Assembly (NCBI RefSeq): GCF_021018805.1
Contig: NC_086283.1
Location: forward strand, 12,971,162 to 13,035,161
Direction: 5' to 3'
Source: Prinia subflava
Lineage: Eukaryota > Chordata > Aves > Passeriformes > Cisticolidae
DNA: 64,000 nucleotides
The notes beneath the pieces were generated by a model. The model saw nothing but the letters and a program-made list of their open reading frames with translations, was not told the DNA's origin and made no database searches. A program made the translations under genes and the position numbers. This document shows, piece by piece, positions 14,221 through 28,300 of the stretch. Position 1 is the stretch's first letter. Each line of letters begins with the position of its first letter.

Positions 14221-17200
14221 CCTCCTTACCAGACAGGCCATCTCTCCTAGCAGAGAAGCTTTTTAAGGTAGATCCTGTCTCTTCCAAGTATCCCATAGAA
14301 CATGTCTCATGAGCATAGACCCCAAAAACTTACCATTAGTATTTTCCTTTAGAGACAGTGGGACGACAAAGGCAAGAAAACAATCCAAGCACGGGTCTAG
14401 TCATCCTGTTCAGATGGTTGGTTTACTCAGACACCTACTAGAAAGTTTTAGTTGGATAAAATAAATCAGCAAGAAGTTTAGAGAACCTTCTCTCTTCTTC
14501 ACACAATTCTTTCAATTAGAGAGCTACATGTAATTCCTGTTCCTTCAGTGTTCAAACCAGAACCCTCTGGTATCAGAGTCTACCTCTTATATCAGCCCCA
14601 GCTGAAAGTACTTTGGTATAGATTGCTTTGAAGTTGGTAATAGTTTCTTTTATGTGTCAAACTTGCTATGGCACTTGAGGGCACTTCTATGACAGGATCA
14701 CAGAGTTAAACATTTGAAACCAAGCAGAGCCTTTTGTTTTTTTTCTGAAAAGAAGCAGAGCAGTGCTAAATAACATTTCCAACAGAAATCATGGCCCAAC
14801 TGCAGCACCTGCAGCAGCAGCTTGTGGGGAGGAAGACAACCAGAATATAAGGAAGAAAATTATAGCTAATAGCTAAGAGGAAGAAACAGATTGATGACTT
14901 ACATTTTTGTTTCACTGCCCACAAAGGCAGCCTGAGACACTAATTTATTCTAAAACAGAAAGTGTTTTTGTTTAATTAGATACTTAGATTTAGGTACTGA
15001 TTACACACATCTTTATGATTTGATTTGATTTAATTTGCTGTATATTTCAGAGATGCGACCAAAATGCTTCTTTATTCCTCCAACAGGAGACAAAAAAGTG
15101 AATTCATAACAGAGATAGCTTCTTCATTGTTTGGGTTTTTTTCAACCCTAGTGCTTTAATTAAACAATATCAAAAATTTCAAAGGATTAAAATTTTATTC
15201 TTTTCATAGTTATTCAAGCGTTACTTGAGTAACATCTTTATGCCAATGCTTTGTTAGCCAATTGTACTACTTTCAGTACAAATATGCAACAATGACCTTT
15301 ACTTTATAAGGCTTATGAAGGATAAAGCTATAGATAAATCTGAATGTAATTAATGTACAAAACCAAAACTGGTATCTCAAAGTTACACAGTCAATCAGTT
15401 CCACAAAACATCAAGGACTGAATTTTTAATTAAAAAAAAATAAAAAGTAAGTCAGACCTTTCTTGCATATCACAAATCCAAACAATGCAAAAATATATTG
15501 GTAGTAAGGAAATGTTCATTCTACAGCACCAGAACATGCAAAATATAGATCAGCAGGAGTATGCCTACACTAATATGAATTTCCACCTGAGAAATCCACT
15601 GAGCTGAATGGGCATCATAGTCTAGACTTTTAAAATAGGTATGAGCTACCATACCACAGCTTTGCTCATCTTTAAACTTCTGAACATTTTCAAAGCCAGT
15701 AACATTCTCATCCTGCCTTGTAGATTTGTGTTAGGTTACTAGCTGAGAATAGAGAGAAGTCAACATGGTCCCAAATGCCACTGGGAAGGAGAATTCAGTT
15801 TGAGGAGTCCACTTTACAGACTCCAGGGTCTCCATGTGACAAGGTCTGAAAGGCTCATCAGCCTCAGGGAACTGCCCAGGGCTAGGGAGATTTGGCCTTG
15901 ACAAATACCAGAAATTCTGGCACTGCAGAGAACCAGATGCCTGTGGAAATGTCACTGGCATTAAATCTGGAAAAGGTGTTTCAGCTTGCTGGACGGAAGC
16001 AATTGTGCTCCAAGATTCTACTTTATTGGCTTTTCTATTTGCTTGGACTTACAGTCAAATTTGGTCAAGTAGGACAAAATACCAAATGAATGCTTCAGCA
16101 CTGCTTACTGACAGATTCTACAGGGACTGTCAAACCAGAAAGCATGAAAAAAATATACTCCTCCACTATCTTCCCTTGCTTGTCCTTCAATCTTGCTACA
16201 CAAAGTTGTCATGAATGGAAGGTTAAATTCACCCTCCATTCACCTTGCTGGTGATTCATTTGAACTCAAGTAGCTGTATTGACAGGAAGGTTATTGACAC
16301 AGACTGCAATATTAGCATTCTCTTTTTTTTATTTTTTTCCCCAGAAAGAAATGCATTAAGCTAACAGACTCATCGAAGCTTAAAGAATTGGTTAAAATCA
16401 GATACTCCATCCTACACATGTTTCTCAAATAAAAATTTAAAACCCCAACACTCTTAACAGTATTTACTTCCCAGATTTTTACTGGCAAATGGTTTAGAAA
16501 CTAAAACAGTAAATTCAGATCTAAAAAAACCCACCCACATCTGGATAGTCACGTAAGTTCTATTTCCTAAATTTCTCCCCACTATTTTCTTCTTCCCCAC
16601 TATTTTATTCATTTGTCACACTCGCTTGTAAAGCACTGCACTCTTCTTGACCTGCCTGCAGGAGAACATCAGTTTGAAGATACAGTTTCCATGATTTGAC
16701 TGTGAAGGACGTGCCCCTTCCAGTCACAGCCTCCCCGAGCTTCTGTCAAAATAATCTCTTTATTATTTGATGCTGACATTCAGGAAAACTTACCTTGAGA
16801 AAAAAAAAAAACCAAACATGTACACACTCTTAGGAGATGGATTTGGGAGGCTGGCCATATCGGAGGAGATCCAAAGAGCACAGTAAACTTCTGTGGCAAT
16901 TAAGTCAGGGTTGCAGCACCTCTATAAAACTGCTTCAGTTTCATTTGAGGAGCAGCATTAAAGTAAGGTTTAAAATTACTTTTGAGAGTTTCAATGGATA
17001 AGTTGTTGGAAAAACAACATCATTCAAAGTGCAAGCGTCCGGCTGTCCACATGCCAACAGCTCTGCTCACACTGATGGCTGCTCAGAGCAGCTGCAGTAG
17101 GGCATTCCTTTCACCATTCCTTTCATCTTTGCTACTTACTCATTCTTTGTTACCAATAATTGAGGTGATACTAGCAACTAGCCTTAGTTTGGATTTTGGT

Positions 17201-17223
17201 TTGTTGTGGGGTTCTGGGTTGGG

Positions 17224-17247
17224 TTTTTTTTTTTTTTTTTTTTTTTT
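17224..17247. repeat. Poly-T tract, 24 bases
   Basis: Uninterrupted T run in intron 1. The two plus-strand frames of 70-100 codons that cross it are carried by the phenylalanine codons of the run and are not genes. Confidence 0.95.
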
Positions 17248-18180
17248 GTGTAGAGAGAAGCAGGGACATGCTTCTTCTCTCCCTTCTTAGAGTAATGTTT
17301 CTGCTGACTGCCTACAAAGCTGACAAATCCAGTCCCACAGTATCTCAGTATCTCTCCGGATGCAACTGCCTACATCCAGGCTTTAGAATTTCAAGTTATC
17401 TTTCTTCTTAATCAAGGCATCTTTATCAGTTTAGTAGCAACAGTGTGTCTCTGGTAAAGAGAGGAGGTGTCCAAGTGCTACTAATTCCACTACCTACAAC
17501 TGTTTGCTGGTTTAATAGTGGTATGTAGACATAGCCTAAATTTGTAATACTAAAGAGTAAATTATCAGATATACTCTATATAAAAACAGTACCTAAAACC
17601 TGTTTGTCTGGGTTACTCTCAATGTACTATAAAATGGTTCTGTGATTCAGAAAAACATTTCATTCACAGATTAACTTCTGGACAGATATACCTCAAACAA
17701 GCAAGCAGAAATTAACTTTTCACAAAGAGGTGTAAAAATTCTCCCATTTCCACTAAACAATATAAGAAGCTCACAGAAATTTCAACAAAGACAACTGGTG
17801 TCTAGAAAGAAACAAGTATTTCTGATTCTATTTTATAGAATGTGCATATGTTATTCTTATTTGCAATATGCAACTTAGAAGCCAGTGGTAACAGAAATAC
17901 CTAAGCAGAATTTAGAATCAAATATGAAAATGTGTATCATCCAGTTGTCTTCCCATTCTGTGTTATAACTGCAGGAAAGTTCAATGACTAATTTCAGTCA
18001 GAGCCAAGTGAAACCCTTGAAACATCCTGATAATATATGAGGAGAATTGATCTGCCTTGGTTACAAACCAGAACAAACCCAACTTCACATTTGACAGCAC
18101 CCATAAATGCTACTGTAAATACATTGCTTATACAAAATTCAAGACAAAGGTGAGCCCTCTCATTTCCTAGAGCACTTCTT

Positions 18181-18245
18181 TATGACCTCTCCTATGAAGA
18201 CAAGCTGAGAGAGTTGGAGCTGTTCAGAGTGGAGAAAGAGGCCTT
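18181..18245 (+). mobile_element. CR1 LINE fragment, sense orientation, old
   Basis: The sequence contains CTCTCCTATGAAGACAAGCT then GAGAGAGTTGGAGCTGTTCA and GTGGAGAAAGAGG. It parallels the CR1 consensus motif for 'ctctcctatgaggaaaggct...ttcagcctggagaagag'. It is diverged and short; the following 130 bases may be further decayed CR1 but I cannot support that. Confidence 0.7.
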
Positions 18246-20129
18246 GTAACATGCCCCCATGTACCACAATTTCTGCTTAGGCTGAGTTGTACATGTCACT
18301 CTCTGAAGTTGTGCAAATGGCCAGGGAAAGCCTCCCTAACAGCTGGTGATGGCTTAAGGTGTCAGATTTAGTGTGTGCCATTCACATTTAAAAAAGAAGG
18401 GAAATAAGGTTCAGAAAAATTATAAAGCTTTGGAAGCATTAGACTACACAGTTCTCAAGGTAGCAGCCTCTCTGGTTTCAGTTCAGACCAATAAACTCAA
18501 CTAGGTCTCCTCCTTTAAGCTCACAGAAGGGTGTTTAGATCACACCCTATCCTCAGGTTCCTGCCCACAATCACAATACTTTGAATTAATATGTTTTGAA
18601 TATATTCTTCCACAGGGTTGGAAAACTTTCTTCCCCCATGAGATCACCTATTAAACAGATTTTAATGGTTTAGCAGCAAATACTTACTCTATTAATGCAA
18701 TAAACAGTAACCTCCTCAGCAGTAGGATTATGAATTACCCAGTCCCTGATCTCATTAAGAAATTACTCTGTAAAAATGTTAATGAAACAAAAGAGACATG
18801 CCAGTTCTCTTACAAAAGCCAGGCAGGCAGAGTTTGTCCAGAAGGGGATGAAATCCAAACAGGGCAAACTGATTTCATCTGTGCAGTGTTCACTTAACTC
18901 AGTGATTGCAGAAGGGGAAGTAGAAAGTTTGTTTTCGTTATAGAATGAATCATCAATCAAGAAACAAAAGAGGATTAGAAGTTAAGGTTTCTGTTAATTT
19001 ATGCATCTTTTAAACTCAAACATAAATGTCTAAGGTGCAGCATTGAAAAGGAGGGAACTTGGTCATAAACAAGTCAAATGGAATATAAAACAACTGTGCA
19101 CCTATAAGGTGTGTAAGAAAAATTTCTTGTTAAGATGAAGCTAGAGACTGTGTCTAGTTCTTACAAGCACTTTTACTAAAGACAGCTTTATTCATTTTAC
19201 TGTCCACTGACACGCAAGTCACTTCTAAGTAAAGCAAAATTTAGTGCTCTAAAGTAAAGCTGAATATGTTTTAAAGCAGATGCTACAGCAGTACTCACTA
19301 GAAAGCATAAGATTCTGACTCTCATAATGTGTAACTGATATAATTTCTGCAGAAGCCCATATGGCTCCCAATTTTGGAGTTTAAATAGAGACTATTTTAT
19401 TCCTGTTCAACAGAAACTATAAAACTACATATTTATGTGAGAGCCTCCCAATATTCCTAAACATATTGGTATTAATACTAGAAATATCTCCAACTCTGTG
19501 CTTGTCCCACGAGTCCGTCCCCAACTCAGAGGACAAAACATGACCCAGTAAAACATCATTACCTTGTCTATTGCAAACTGCGCTATAGCAAAGTCCTGGG
19601 GCACTGCTGCTAGACTTTGGAGACCAGCTAAAGTGGATTTATTGTGGGCTATTTATTATTACAAGAAAATCCTACCACACCAGGAAATGCTAGTGGAGGG
19701 ACTGTCACACACTGAGTTGAATAGATGAATCAATATGCATTAGTCTGGTTTGATATAAATCAACACGTCATGCAGGAAAGGTATATGCTTTATACTTCTT
19801 AATCTATAGAAAGCCTTGTTTTAAGCAGCATCAAATAAATTTTATAATAGTGTTTGATTTCCTTAGCTATCAATTGATTACATGTAATAAGCCCTCTACC
19901 AGCTCTTTGTTAACACAGAGAATTCTAAGTAGCAGTTTACTACCATGTTCCAGTGGGAACAAAAAAAGCCCTTTATAAGGAAAAAGGATACCCAGCAAAA
20001 TATTTAAGCTATAGTCACACTTTTTGAAGTTGTCACACAGAGAAATGCGTGAAACACAATAAAAAACAATGCAAAACTGTACAAGAACGGCACTGCATTC
20101 ATCCCTGGTTTTGAATCCTGTGAAAGCTT

Positions 20130-20440
20130 GAGCATGCACCTCTGGCCTTGAAAGCTGCCCAAACTCAGCAACCCTGAAAGATTCTCTCCTTGACAGGACC
20201 AGCTAAAACACAGAACCCTGTGAGAAACTGCCACTCATGAGACAAAGAACACCAGCTCATGGTATGACCTGCGCTGCGCTGAGAATCCAGCTATAAATAC
20301 CAGCCTGTCTGCCAACCCTTCAGGCTGGGAAGAGCCTGCCTGTGGCTGTGCCAGAGGGGCTCCCATTACCCAAACAAGCAGTGTCACCTCCTCTTGCTGA
20401 GATCACCCACTTCTTTCTGCAGCATTGAAAGGGCAGCAAT
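20130..20440. other. Locally GC-richer island with a TATA-like element
   Basis: The GC content rises within AT-rich intron, with GCTATAAATACC near 20290 and CTGCGCTGCGCTG just before it. It may be an old LTR or an intronic promoter. There are no terminal inverted TG...CA ends or coding sequence that I can support. Confidence 0.2.
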
Positions 20441-23400
20441 CAAGACCAGAGGGTCAAGTATTTGCTACGCCTCAATATTATACAGTTCTTCCTTGGTGAT
20501 CACAGGTTATTGTTAATCCCAAGTGAGTGTATGTGGAAGATGTGGTCCTTTCACTGAAGAACTCATGAACCCAATCACAAATCCTTAAAAGTGGTGTGAC
20601 AGCAACTGGGAGCACTGGGAGCCTTGTCCTTCTTACACTCAGCAGCACTGGTGAGTTTCAGCATGCGTTTTAAGTGGCAGGGCACTTTCAAGGCTCTGAG
20701 AGATAGTTTCACCCATAGTGTGAGATCACACTTTGGGAATTGGTCATGTCTGTGGGCTAAGCAAGCACGGTGGCAATAGCAAATGTGACCACTGAAGCTT
20801 CATTTGCGCCAGCCACTTACTGAAATCCACAGACTGCGGTTTATCATTTCAGACATGCAAGAAGTTCTTACACAAACCCTGACCAGCCAAATTCTGAAAA
20901 AGCAATTTAAAGTTGTCTGTCTTGTTCCATACCATTTCCTCACACCTAACGCTTTCCTTTGCCAAGAATTTTAGCTTGCTAGGATTATTTAGTTTTCACT
21001 TTACATCAGCAAATGTGGCACAAAATGATAAACAGCTGCATTCTACTTTTCCTCCTCTCAGATGGGGGGTATTTCCCACCAGGAAACAAAGAGCACTGTA
21101 CAGAAACAAAGCAAATCACAGCCTTGCTGACTGAAAAAATCAATGGCCTTCATACACTTTATGCTTTTTAAACATAGTAAATTTAATTTCCTGTTTAATT
21201 CAGCAGAATCTGTTTGCTTTCTTCTCAACCAGTTCATCAATCCATGACATTTGCAATGCACCTCAAACTAGAGTCTGCAGTTTAAAGACAAAAGTAACAT
21301 GATGCATATAAAGCACTTTTTAAAATCTAAACTTATACATAATTATAGAAAAGGTATTTAATTTGGTTTTGTGTTTAAATTTGTAATCACATTAAATTCA
21401 ATTTGTATGTCAGCAAATTGAAAATCTTTGAAGTTCTCTGAGAAGTGTTCTGCATAGGTATGCATGCCCTGGTCTTCCAAAATCAATACAGCTGAACATT
21501 AAGTTAAAGGACAAGAAAGATCATTTTTCTTAAACTGACAAAAATTACACAGAAAGGGACGGTTTAAGAGGAGACAATCCACAGCCTTTCTGCGACTCTC
21601 TGATAAAACTTAGTGTCTAAAAACAAATACAGAGTGACCTCTATATTTCCTATGCTGTAGTGACTTTTATTTGTCTATCTGCACAGGTAGGATATCTGCC
21701 TAAGGAACATCAGAAATGATGCAAAGATACTAGGAGAGGCTTGAGGAAGTGGAACCTAGATTTTTTGTCTTTCCCAGGATGGAGGTGTATTACTTTCTAC
21801 TCAAAGACTGATATATGTACAATAGATGTCTGCTGTTAAAATTGCAGCTCAACAGAAACAAAAACCCAGAAACTTTTGATAACTAAAAATATACATTCAT
21901 TCTCTTTTCATTACCCCACATTATTTTAATGTGAATAACAAAAGAAATTCTTTTCTTTTATCACAAAGAATCAGCCTCAAGCCTCTGACTTACTTCCCAG
22001 GCCATTAGATCACCATCAGCTCAATCAGTAAGACACCAGTGGAAAAGGACTAACCTAACCAAAAATGTTCATCACCACCAACTCAGCCTAGACCTTTCCT
22101 GGGAGGTTCCCCTGAATTTCTTGGGTTAGAAAATAGATTACTATAGTTACTGCTATTTTTTTAACAAGAAAGTTGATATTATTGTTTGTATTTCAGCTGA
22201 CTTCGTGTCAGTTAAATTCACCAGAGCTGCCTTTACTTGTGTCTCTGCTAGACTGAGGGACTTATCTAGCGGGTCATCCAACCTGAAGGAACACATATTC
22301 CTTCCCTACCTGCCGATGGTACCACTGCAACTTCTGGCATAAAGGTCAGTTAAGAGTTTCAACTGGAAACATGATGATAGGGAACACCAGTTTGTCAGAT
22401 ACCTGGAGGACAATGGGACGGTGAGCAGCCAAGAGAGGTGTCTTCATCTTAAAGCACTGTAACCATTTGGTGACTAATCGGGTAATGATTCACTGCACTT
22501 GTACGTGTACATAGAAAGAGAAAGAGAGCTTGTAATTTGGCACCTGCTGTGTACACTAAGCCATTTCTTTACAGAAGCATTCATGAAATATGCATGAGGA
22601 GTTTAACTTGGTTTTCAAAAAGTTCAAATTTCACTCATTTTCTAGTAAGTTACCTCAAAGCTGTTGTCCTCAAAGGAACTAACTGAGCCAAGAAATTATT
22701 CTGAAGAAACCACAGACTTTCTTTTGCTTAAGAACACATTGAGATAACTTTCTCCTTCTGTCCACAAGTTACTGCAATAGCAAGAATTCTCCTTGGAAAA
22801 TATCACAAGAGAGAGAAAAGGCAGCAGTGCCCTGGCACCTGTGATTAAAAACAATGTGGTATTTTGCAGAGGGTTGTACATAGGAGGGAGAGAATAACCA
22901 GAGCCTTTATGGCTTTTCTTTGTTCCTGCTTCAGAAAAATCATTTGAAGGCCATCACTTGCCAGACAGTAAAAAAACATTTCCTGATAGAAAACAAAAAG
23001 GCAGAAATTACTTAGGGCAGAAGCTTTTCAAACCAGCAGTTGAAAGTTGAGGGACCATGGAGTCTGAATTAGATGCTGTGAAAGCCTATTTTGCTTATAT
23101 TTGACTGTAAGCAGACCAGAAGCTATCACAAGCAGAAAACACTTCTGCAAGTAAGTACTAGAATGCAACTATATTCATATTTTGACAACATACAATGAAC
23201 AAATGTATTACTTGTAATAATAATTCACTTCCCACACCAATCTCATGTATTGTGTGTAAAACATACAAATTAAGAAAACAATTCCGCAAATTGCATTTCT
23301 CTTCTCTGTTTTTCGCATCCTTAAATTCTTTTGCCTTTCACAGACATCAGATAGCTGCACAGTGGTGTGGGGGATTAGGAAAACTGCAGAGTAATTCTCT

Positions 23401-24066
23401 GCAGCATTTTAAGAGATGCTTCTGAGCACAACAGCTAGCACAAAAACAAATGTCCTACTGAAGACAAGTGTCTGCATCATAACCTGAAGTCTCCAGCTCC
23501 TTAAGTGCTTTTCAGTTGCTACAGATGTACGCGTTGATGGAAATACAGCACCTAATGAGTTTCCACCTACTTTGACTGGCCCATCAGCCCTGTTAATAGA
23601 ATTGTGTTTCTTTCTCTTTTTCACATTGCTAATGTGCTAATAGCTAAAATTTATCTTCCTCCAGCACAACTCTGACCAGCTAACCTAACAACTCACAATG
23701 TAACCCCAGAGTGGCTTGAAATGCTAAAATATATAGGCTAGGACAACTCATTTGCTTCCTCTTTATAATTCAGGGAACGTATTTCTACCTTTTACATCCC
23801 AAAACCCACACTTTCTACCCATTTAGAACAGTCAGTGGGCAAAGTTGACACAGTGGCTTGTGGGAAGTTTTGAGAACTGGTGTGGTTCAGAAACCAAATC
23901 TCTTGCTCCCTACAGATATTGCTTAGGTCAAGTCCAGAATATCGGCAAAATATTCTAAAGCCAGTAGACTACACAAAACTAACAATATTCACATACAGGA
24001 GGCCAAATGACCTACTGACATTATCACCTACCTGCAAATATCATACATGTGTACCAACACGCCCCT

Positions 24067-24092
24067 TCTAAAAATAAACTCTAAAAATAAAC
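24067..24092. repeat. 13-bp perfect tandem duplication
   Basis: TCTAAAAATAAAC occurs twice without a gap or mismatch. Confidence 0.85.
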
Positions 24093-25204
24093 TGTTTAAC
24101 CGATAAACAGAGTTTATAGCTTAAAGTCTCTTTTAATAAGCAGCTATGGATTAAAAGAACAATCAATGCATGGTACTTCTACCATCTACTTCTTGTCTTA
24201 ATTATTGTTCTGCATACTTACAAATGATGAATAAGGAAGAGGCAAATTAGAAGGCAAATTAATTCCTTAATCTATTCAGAAAACACTGTAGGATTATACA
24301 AACATACACAGAATTAGTCATAGAAGAGCTATATATGCATACTGGAACAGAAGGGAAAAAAATTGGTATGCAGGAAAAATAAATGTTAGTAACCAAAACG
24401 AATAGTTTATCTTCTACAACAACAGCAGCCTTAATGTTACCAATTTAGATAGCAGATATCCATATCATCAATGTACTCAACTGTCAGGCTGGTTTGAGGC
24501 AACCTTAGTAAACACTACAGCATAAAATAAAATTTAAAAAAATCTTACAAAGAAGTTTTTATTAAGCTACAAAGCTTTACAAGTTATAAAAATAACCAAT
24601 TTCCACCAACGTAATTTCTTTGTATTGAATAAAAAGAAAATAGTAAGCTTGGGGATTTGGGGTTTTTTTACATTTAACATTTAACCTCCCTCTTTTTTTT
24701 TACATTAGTATGCTGATCAGTCATTGTGCTATAAACATGAAAGTCTTCAAATAATTATTTTCAATCATTTGTTGAAATAGATGCCACAGTCCGTTTTCAG
24801 TAAGGGTGCAAGTAACTTGTCTCTCTGAAATTGTTGGGGGAACAAAATAGTAAAAGGATGTAGTTGCATGTGGCTGTGTAGGTAAATATGTGTACGAACA
24901 GTCTATGAAGAATTCCCACTGCCACACTAAAACATTTTATATATATGCTGTCATCGCCTTGTCAAGATCTGGCAATACCACCTTAGTTACATATTACAGA
25001 TCTTATCATTTGGAGGGAACAGAACATTCTGAGTGTGCCTCAGAGTGAGATGGAAAAGCTCAAGGCGTGGCCTTTTGTTTGTTTGTTTTGAAGGTCCAGA
25101 TTCTGCTTATCTGCTCAGGATGCCCCAGCTTTCCAATGTTCCTAATAATTGCAAAATAATATTCTGAAGATAGTGACAGAGCCAGAAATGCTCACTGTTG
25201 TTCA

Positions 25205-25312
25205 CACAATGAAACAAGATAAATGACTTGCACAGTGTCATGACAGAATCAGTGGAAATGGCAAAAAAACACAGGATTCTCCCAAGTGCATGTCAAGTGC
25301 TTTAACCACAGT
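25205..25312 (+). mobile_element. MIR-like SINE fragment
   Basis: ATGAAACAAGATAAATGACTTG, GTGTCATGACAGAATCAGTG and AAGTGCTTTAACCAC follow the order of the 3' half of MIR (gaggaaactgag, aagtaacttgcccaaggtcacac, gctcttaaccac). The match is diverged, as expected for an element older than the bird-mammal split. Confidence 0.55.
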
Positions 25313-25319
25313 ATTATTC

Positions 25320-28300
25320 TTACATCTAAAGTGCACGACTAATCTGACCTTGCTTGCTCAGATAATACTCCTAAAGCTGAAGTTCTACTGTGAGTGTTAA
25401 CATTTCCTCCTATTAATATTTTAAATAGGATTTCACTAATCCAGCCAGCATAATAAACAATATAAACCTTCCTAAAATGTGAATTCCTAACACTTAAGAC
25501 TTACAGTTCCTGGATAACTTTAAAAAAAATCCTGCTTTTACTCAGCTTGGCCTAAAATGAAATACCATAAAAAAATTCATTATTTTAAGAAGCCTTGCAA
25601 GATGAAGACTCTGAATGACTTTAAAATAAACTGTGAAATTCATTAACTTTTCAGAGCTTATTCAAACTTAATCCCTTTAAATATTTGAAGCATATAATGT
25701 TGCAAACATGCCAACTTCAGGGTAAAAATAAGGAGTACATATATGATATGTTTTATACTTGTATCCCTGTGACACCTGTAAAAGGCAAATACAGATCCAA
25801 TAGGAAAAGTAAGTTAAGGGGAGTTTGCTGCCCTTGAGAGACACAACTGGAAATACTGACACATGCACAGTAGGACAGCCAGATGAGGAAGATGAACCCC
25901 CAATTATAGGAATGCCATACCAAAAAGCAGGGCAGTAGGACATCCTTCAGAACATGGCAGTGAATGTTTTCTGGATCACAGAAAAGGTGAAGCTCACCAA
26001 GTGGTGGTACACAAGTAAGGATATGCAGAGAAAACACTCATCTTGGATGCAGACCGCTCAGTGGAACAATGCGTAACATTTTCTGCTCAGAATTCATGGC
26101 TCACCTCTTTTTTCAATACCTATGTAAACTTTGAGCAATGGGGTAGAAAACCAACTGATCACTAGGATTTCTTCACCTGCTGTACACCTTCTGCAGGCTG
26201 CACATCAATTTAGTTCCTTTCAAAAGGTACTAAATTTGAAAGTACCCCTTTCAAAACCTCACAATGCTTGTAGCAGCTATTCTGTTAACTATTGCAGCAT
26301 CTTTGATGACTATTTCCAATGGGAAAGTTATTCTCAAAAATAATTTTGTGTTTCAAAACCTAGATAAGAAGAAAAAAGTTGTGAAATTAGGAAGCTTTTA
26401 AAGCCCACCAGAAGTATAGACATTAATTCAAAAACAGATATGTACTTCTCTGCCATAACACTTGCTTCACCTTGTAGAATAAATGACATTGTTTTAGTTG
26501 GCCTACTCTTCAGTGGATTTACAATGTTGCAGTATTGTACGTCAGAGGAAAAACAAACAAACACAGAACCCTCTGGAAATTCAGGAAATCACCTACAATT
26601 TTCAGATTTAGGTTTTCAAACTGGATATTTCGATTCTAATTGAAAGTAGTGCAGCAAATTCAAAATAGAGTAATTCCTCCTGATAACATTTACCTGCAAC
26701 AGCAGATAAGAATATGTGAAATTCTTATTTCACATAAAAAGAAACTGTTTCCTATTCATGGGGAGATGCATTTAGAGTGCCATTTGAAACACTGTCATAA
26801 GCATCTTTACACAACCCAGAGTTTGACTGCTTTCATAAATACACATATATATTTTTAACTTACACCCAAAGCCCAAATTTCTGCTTGTAACAGTAGCAAT
26901 CCACATCAGCACTTTCCACCCTCCAGTAAAACTGAGCGAACACTCCAGCTCCATCACTCACAATCATCTTGGAAGCATATCACAGAATAAGCTCATTGCT
27001 TCCATCCAAATTTTGCCTTCCTAAAATAGAATAGCTTGTTCTAGTCATTGATGCAAAAAATACGTTTTTACAACCAACAGTTGAACAGGAAACTGCAAAG
27101 CTCTCAGCTGAAATAGCATCACTGGCATTGGCTACAATGCAGCACAAGGCAGAGCTCTACCTGAAGAGTGCAAACACAGCAGGCCTGGGAAAAGGTGCTC
27201 AGTAAGGAGATATAATTCTCCCCGTGGAAAAGAGAGGTTCAACAAGTCAAGGCAGTAACTGCACAGGGTGCAATGTTAACTCATGAGGAGCCCTGATGAT
27301 CTCACTGTGATAGGTTGTATGTGTCAATTATTGTACGCATTCCTCCAGATCAGGAAAGAGTCCAAAACTGAATCCAACTTTCATAAATGCTAAAGTCAGT
27401 CCTTCACTATAAAACTAGTTTTTGTCTCCTGTTAGCCATAATAAAAATAAAGCATGGAATAGAGGATATACAGGGGTTGTCCTGAACAGACATCAGTGTA
27501 GTTCATTTGATTCTGTCCTCAGTAGCTGACAGCGATCGATGTTTCAGAAACATTGAAAATTAACTTGCTTCTAAATAAGGTTTTGCCTCTTCAGATAAAA
27601 AAACTTAAAGCAATACAAAAGATTATAAGAGTAATAGGAATAACGTGTCAGTGGGATTCCCACCTATGTTTAAATCTGAATGTGAAGATTTCCCTAGTCA
27701 GCCTCCCTCAATTCACACATGCACAAACACCCCACATTCCTTACTGAAAGGCTGCTTATGAGTATTGGCAGCTACTAATGCCTTTGCATGATAAAAGGCA
27801 AGGAAGTAGTTGATGAGAGAGAGAAGGAAAGGATAAAAGGACAAGAAGAAATTACATAAATATAGAAGATGTGATCCAAAGTCCAATAAACTCAATGGAA
27901 TGATTCATACTGATTTTTACAGTCATGAGAGACAGAGTCTGAAAAGGCAGGAAACAGATTTCAGCCCCAATAGTGGACATGTTTTTCCTCCAAAAGTTCT
28001 ACAACAGAGGGCATGATGTTTTTTATCTAAAAGAATCAGCTATAACAAGACAGTTACAGCTCATTTTGCTTCCTTTTAAATGGCTCTGGCAGCTTTTCCT
28101 AACATGTGATATGGGAAATATTTTCTTTTATTTCCTCCACCTTATCTCCTAAAAAAAGTTTCTATCCACACACATTCAGGTCTCTCAGTGTTAGTGGCTG
28201 GACTATCACAGCCCTTGGGGATGATGAAAATAATGTCAGCTGTGAATTACATGCCCTGCTTGAAAAAAGGGGCATAAGTGACTACTTTGAAAATCTTCTT

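Larger units (their letters stand above)
14225..25200. other. Intron 1 sequence, mostly unassigned
   Basis: Contains the CR1 scrap at 18.18 kb, the poly-T at 17.22 kb, the GC-richer patch at 20.13 kb and the 13-bp duplication at 24.07 kb. Otherwise AT-rich and featureless to reading by eye. Confidence 0.55.
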
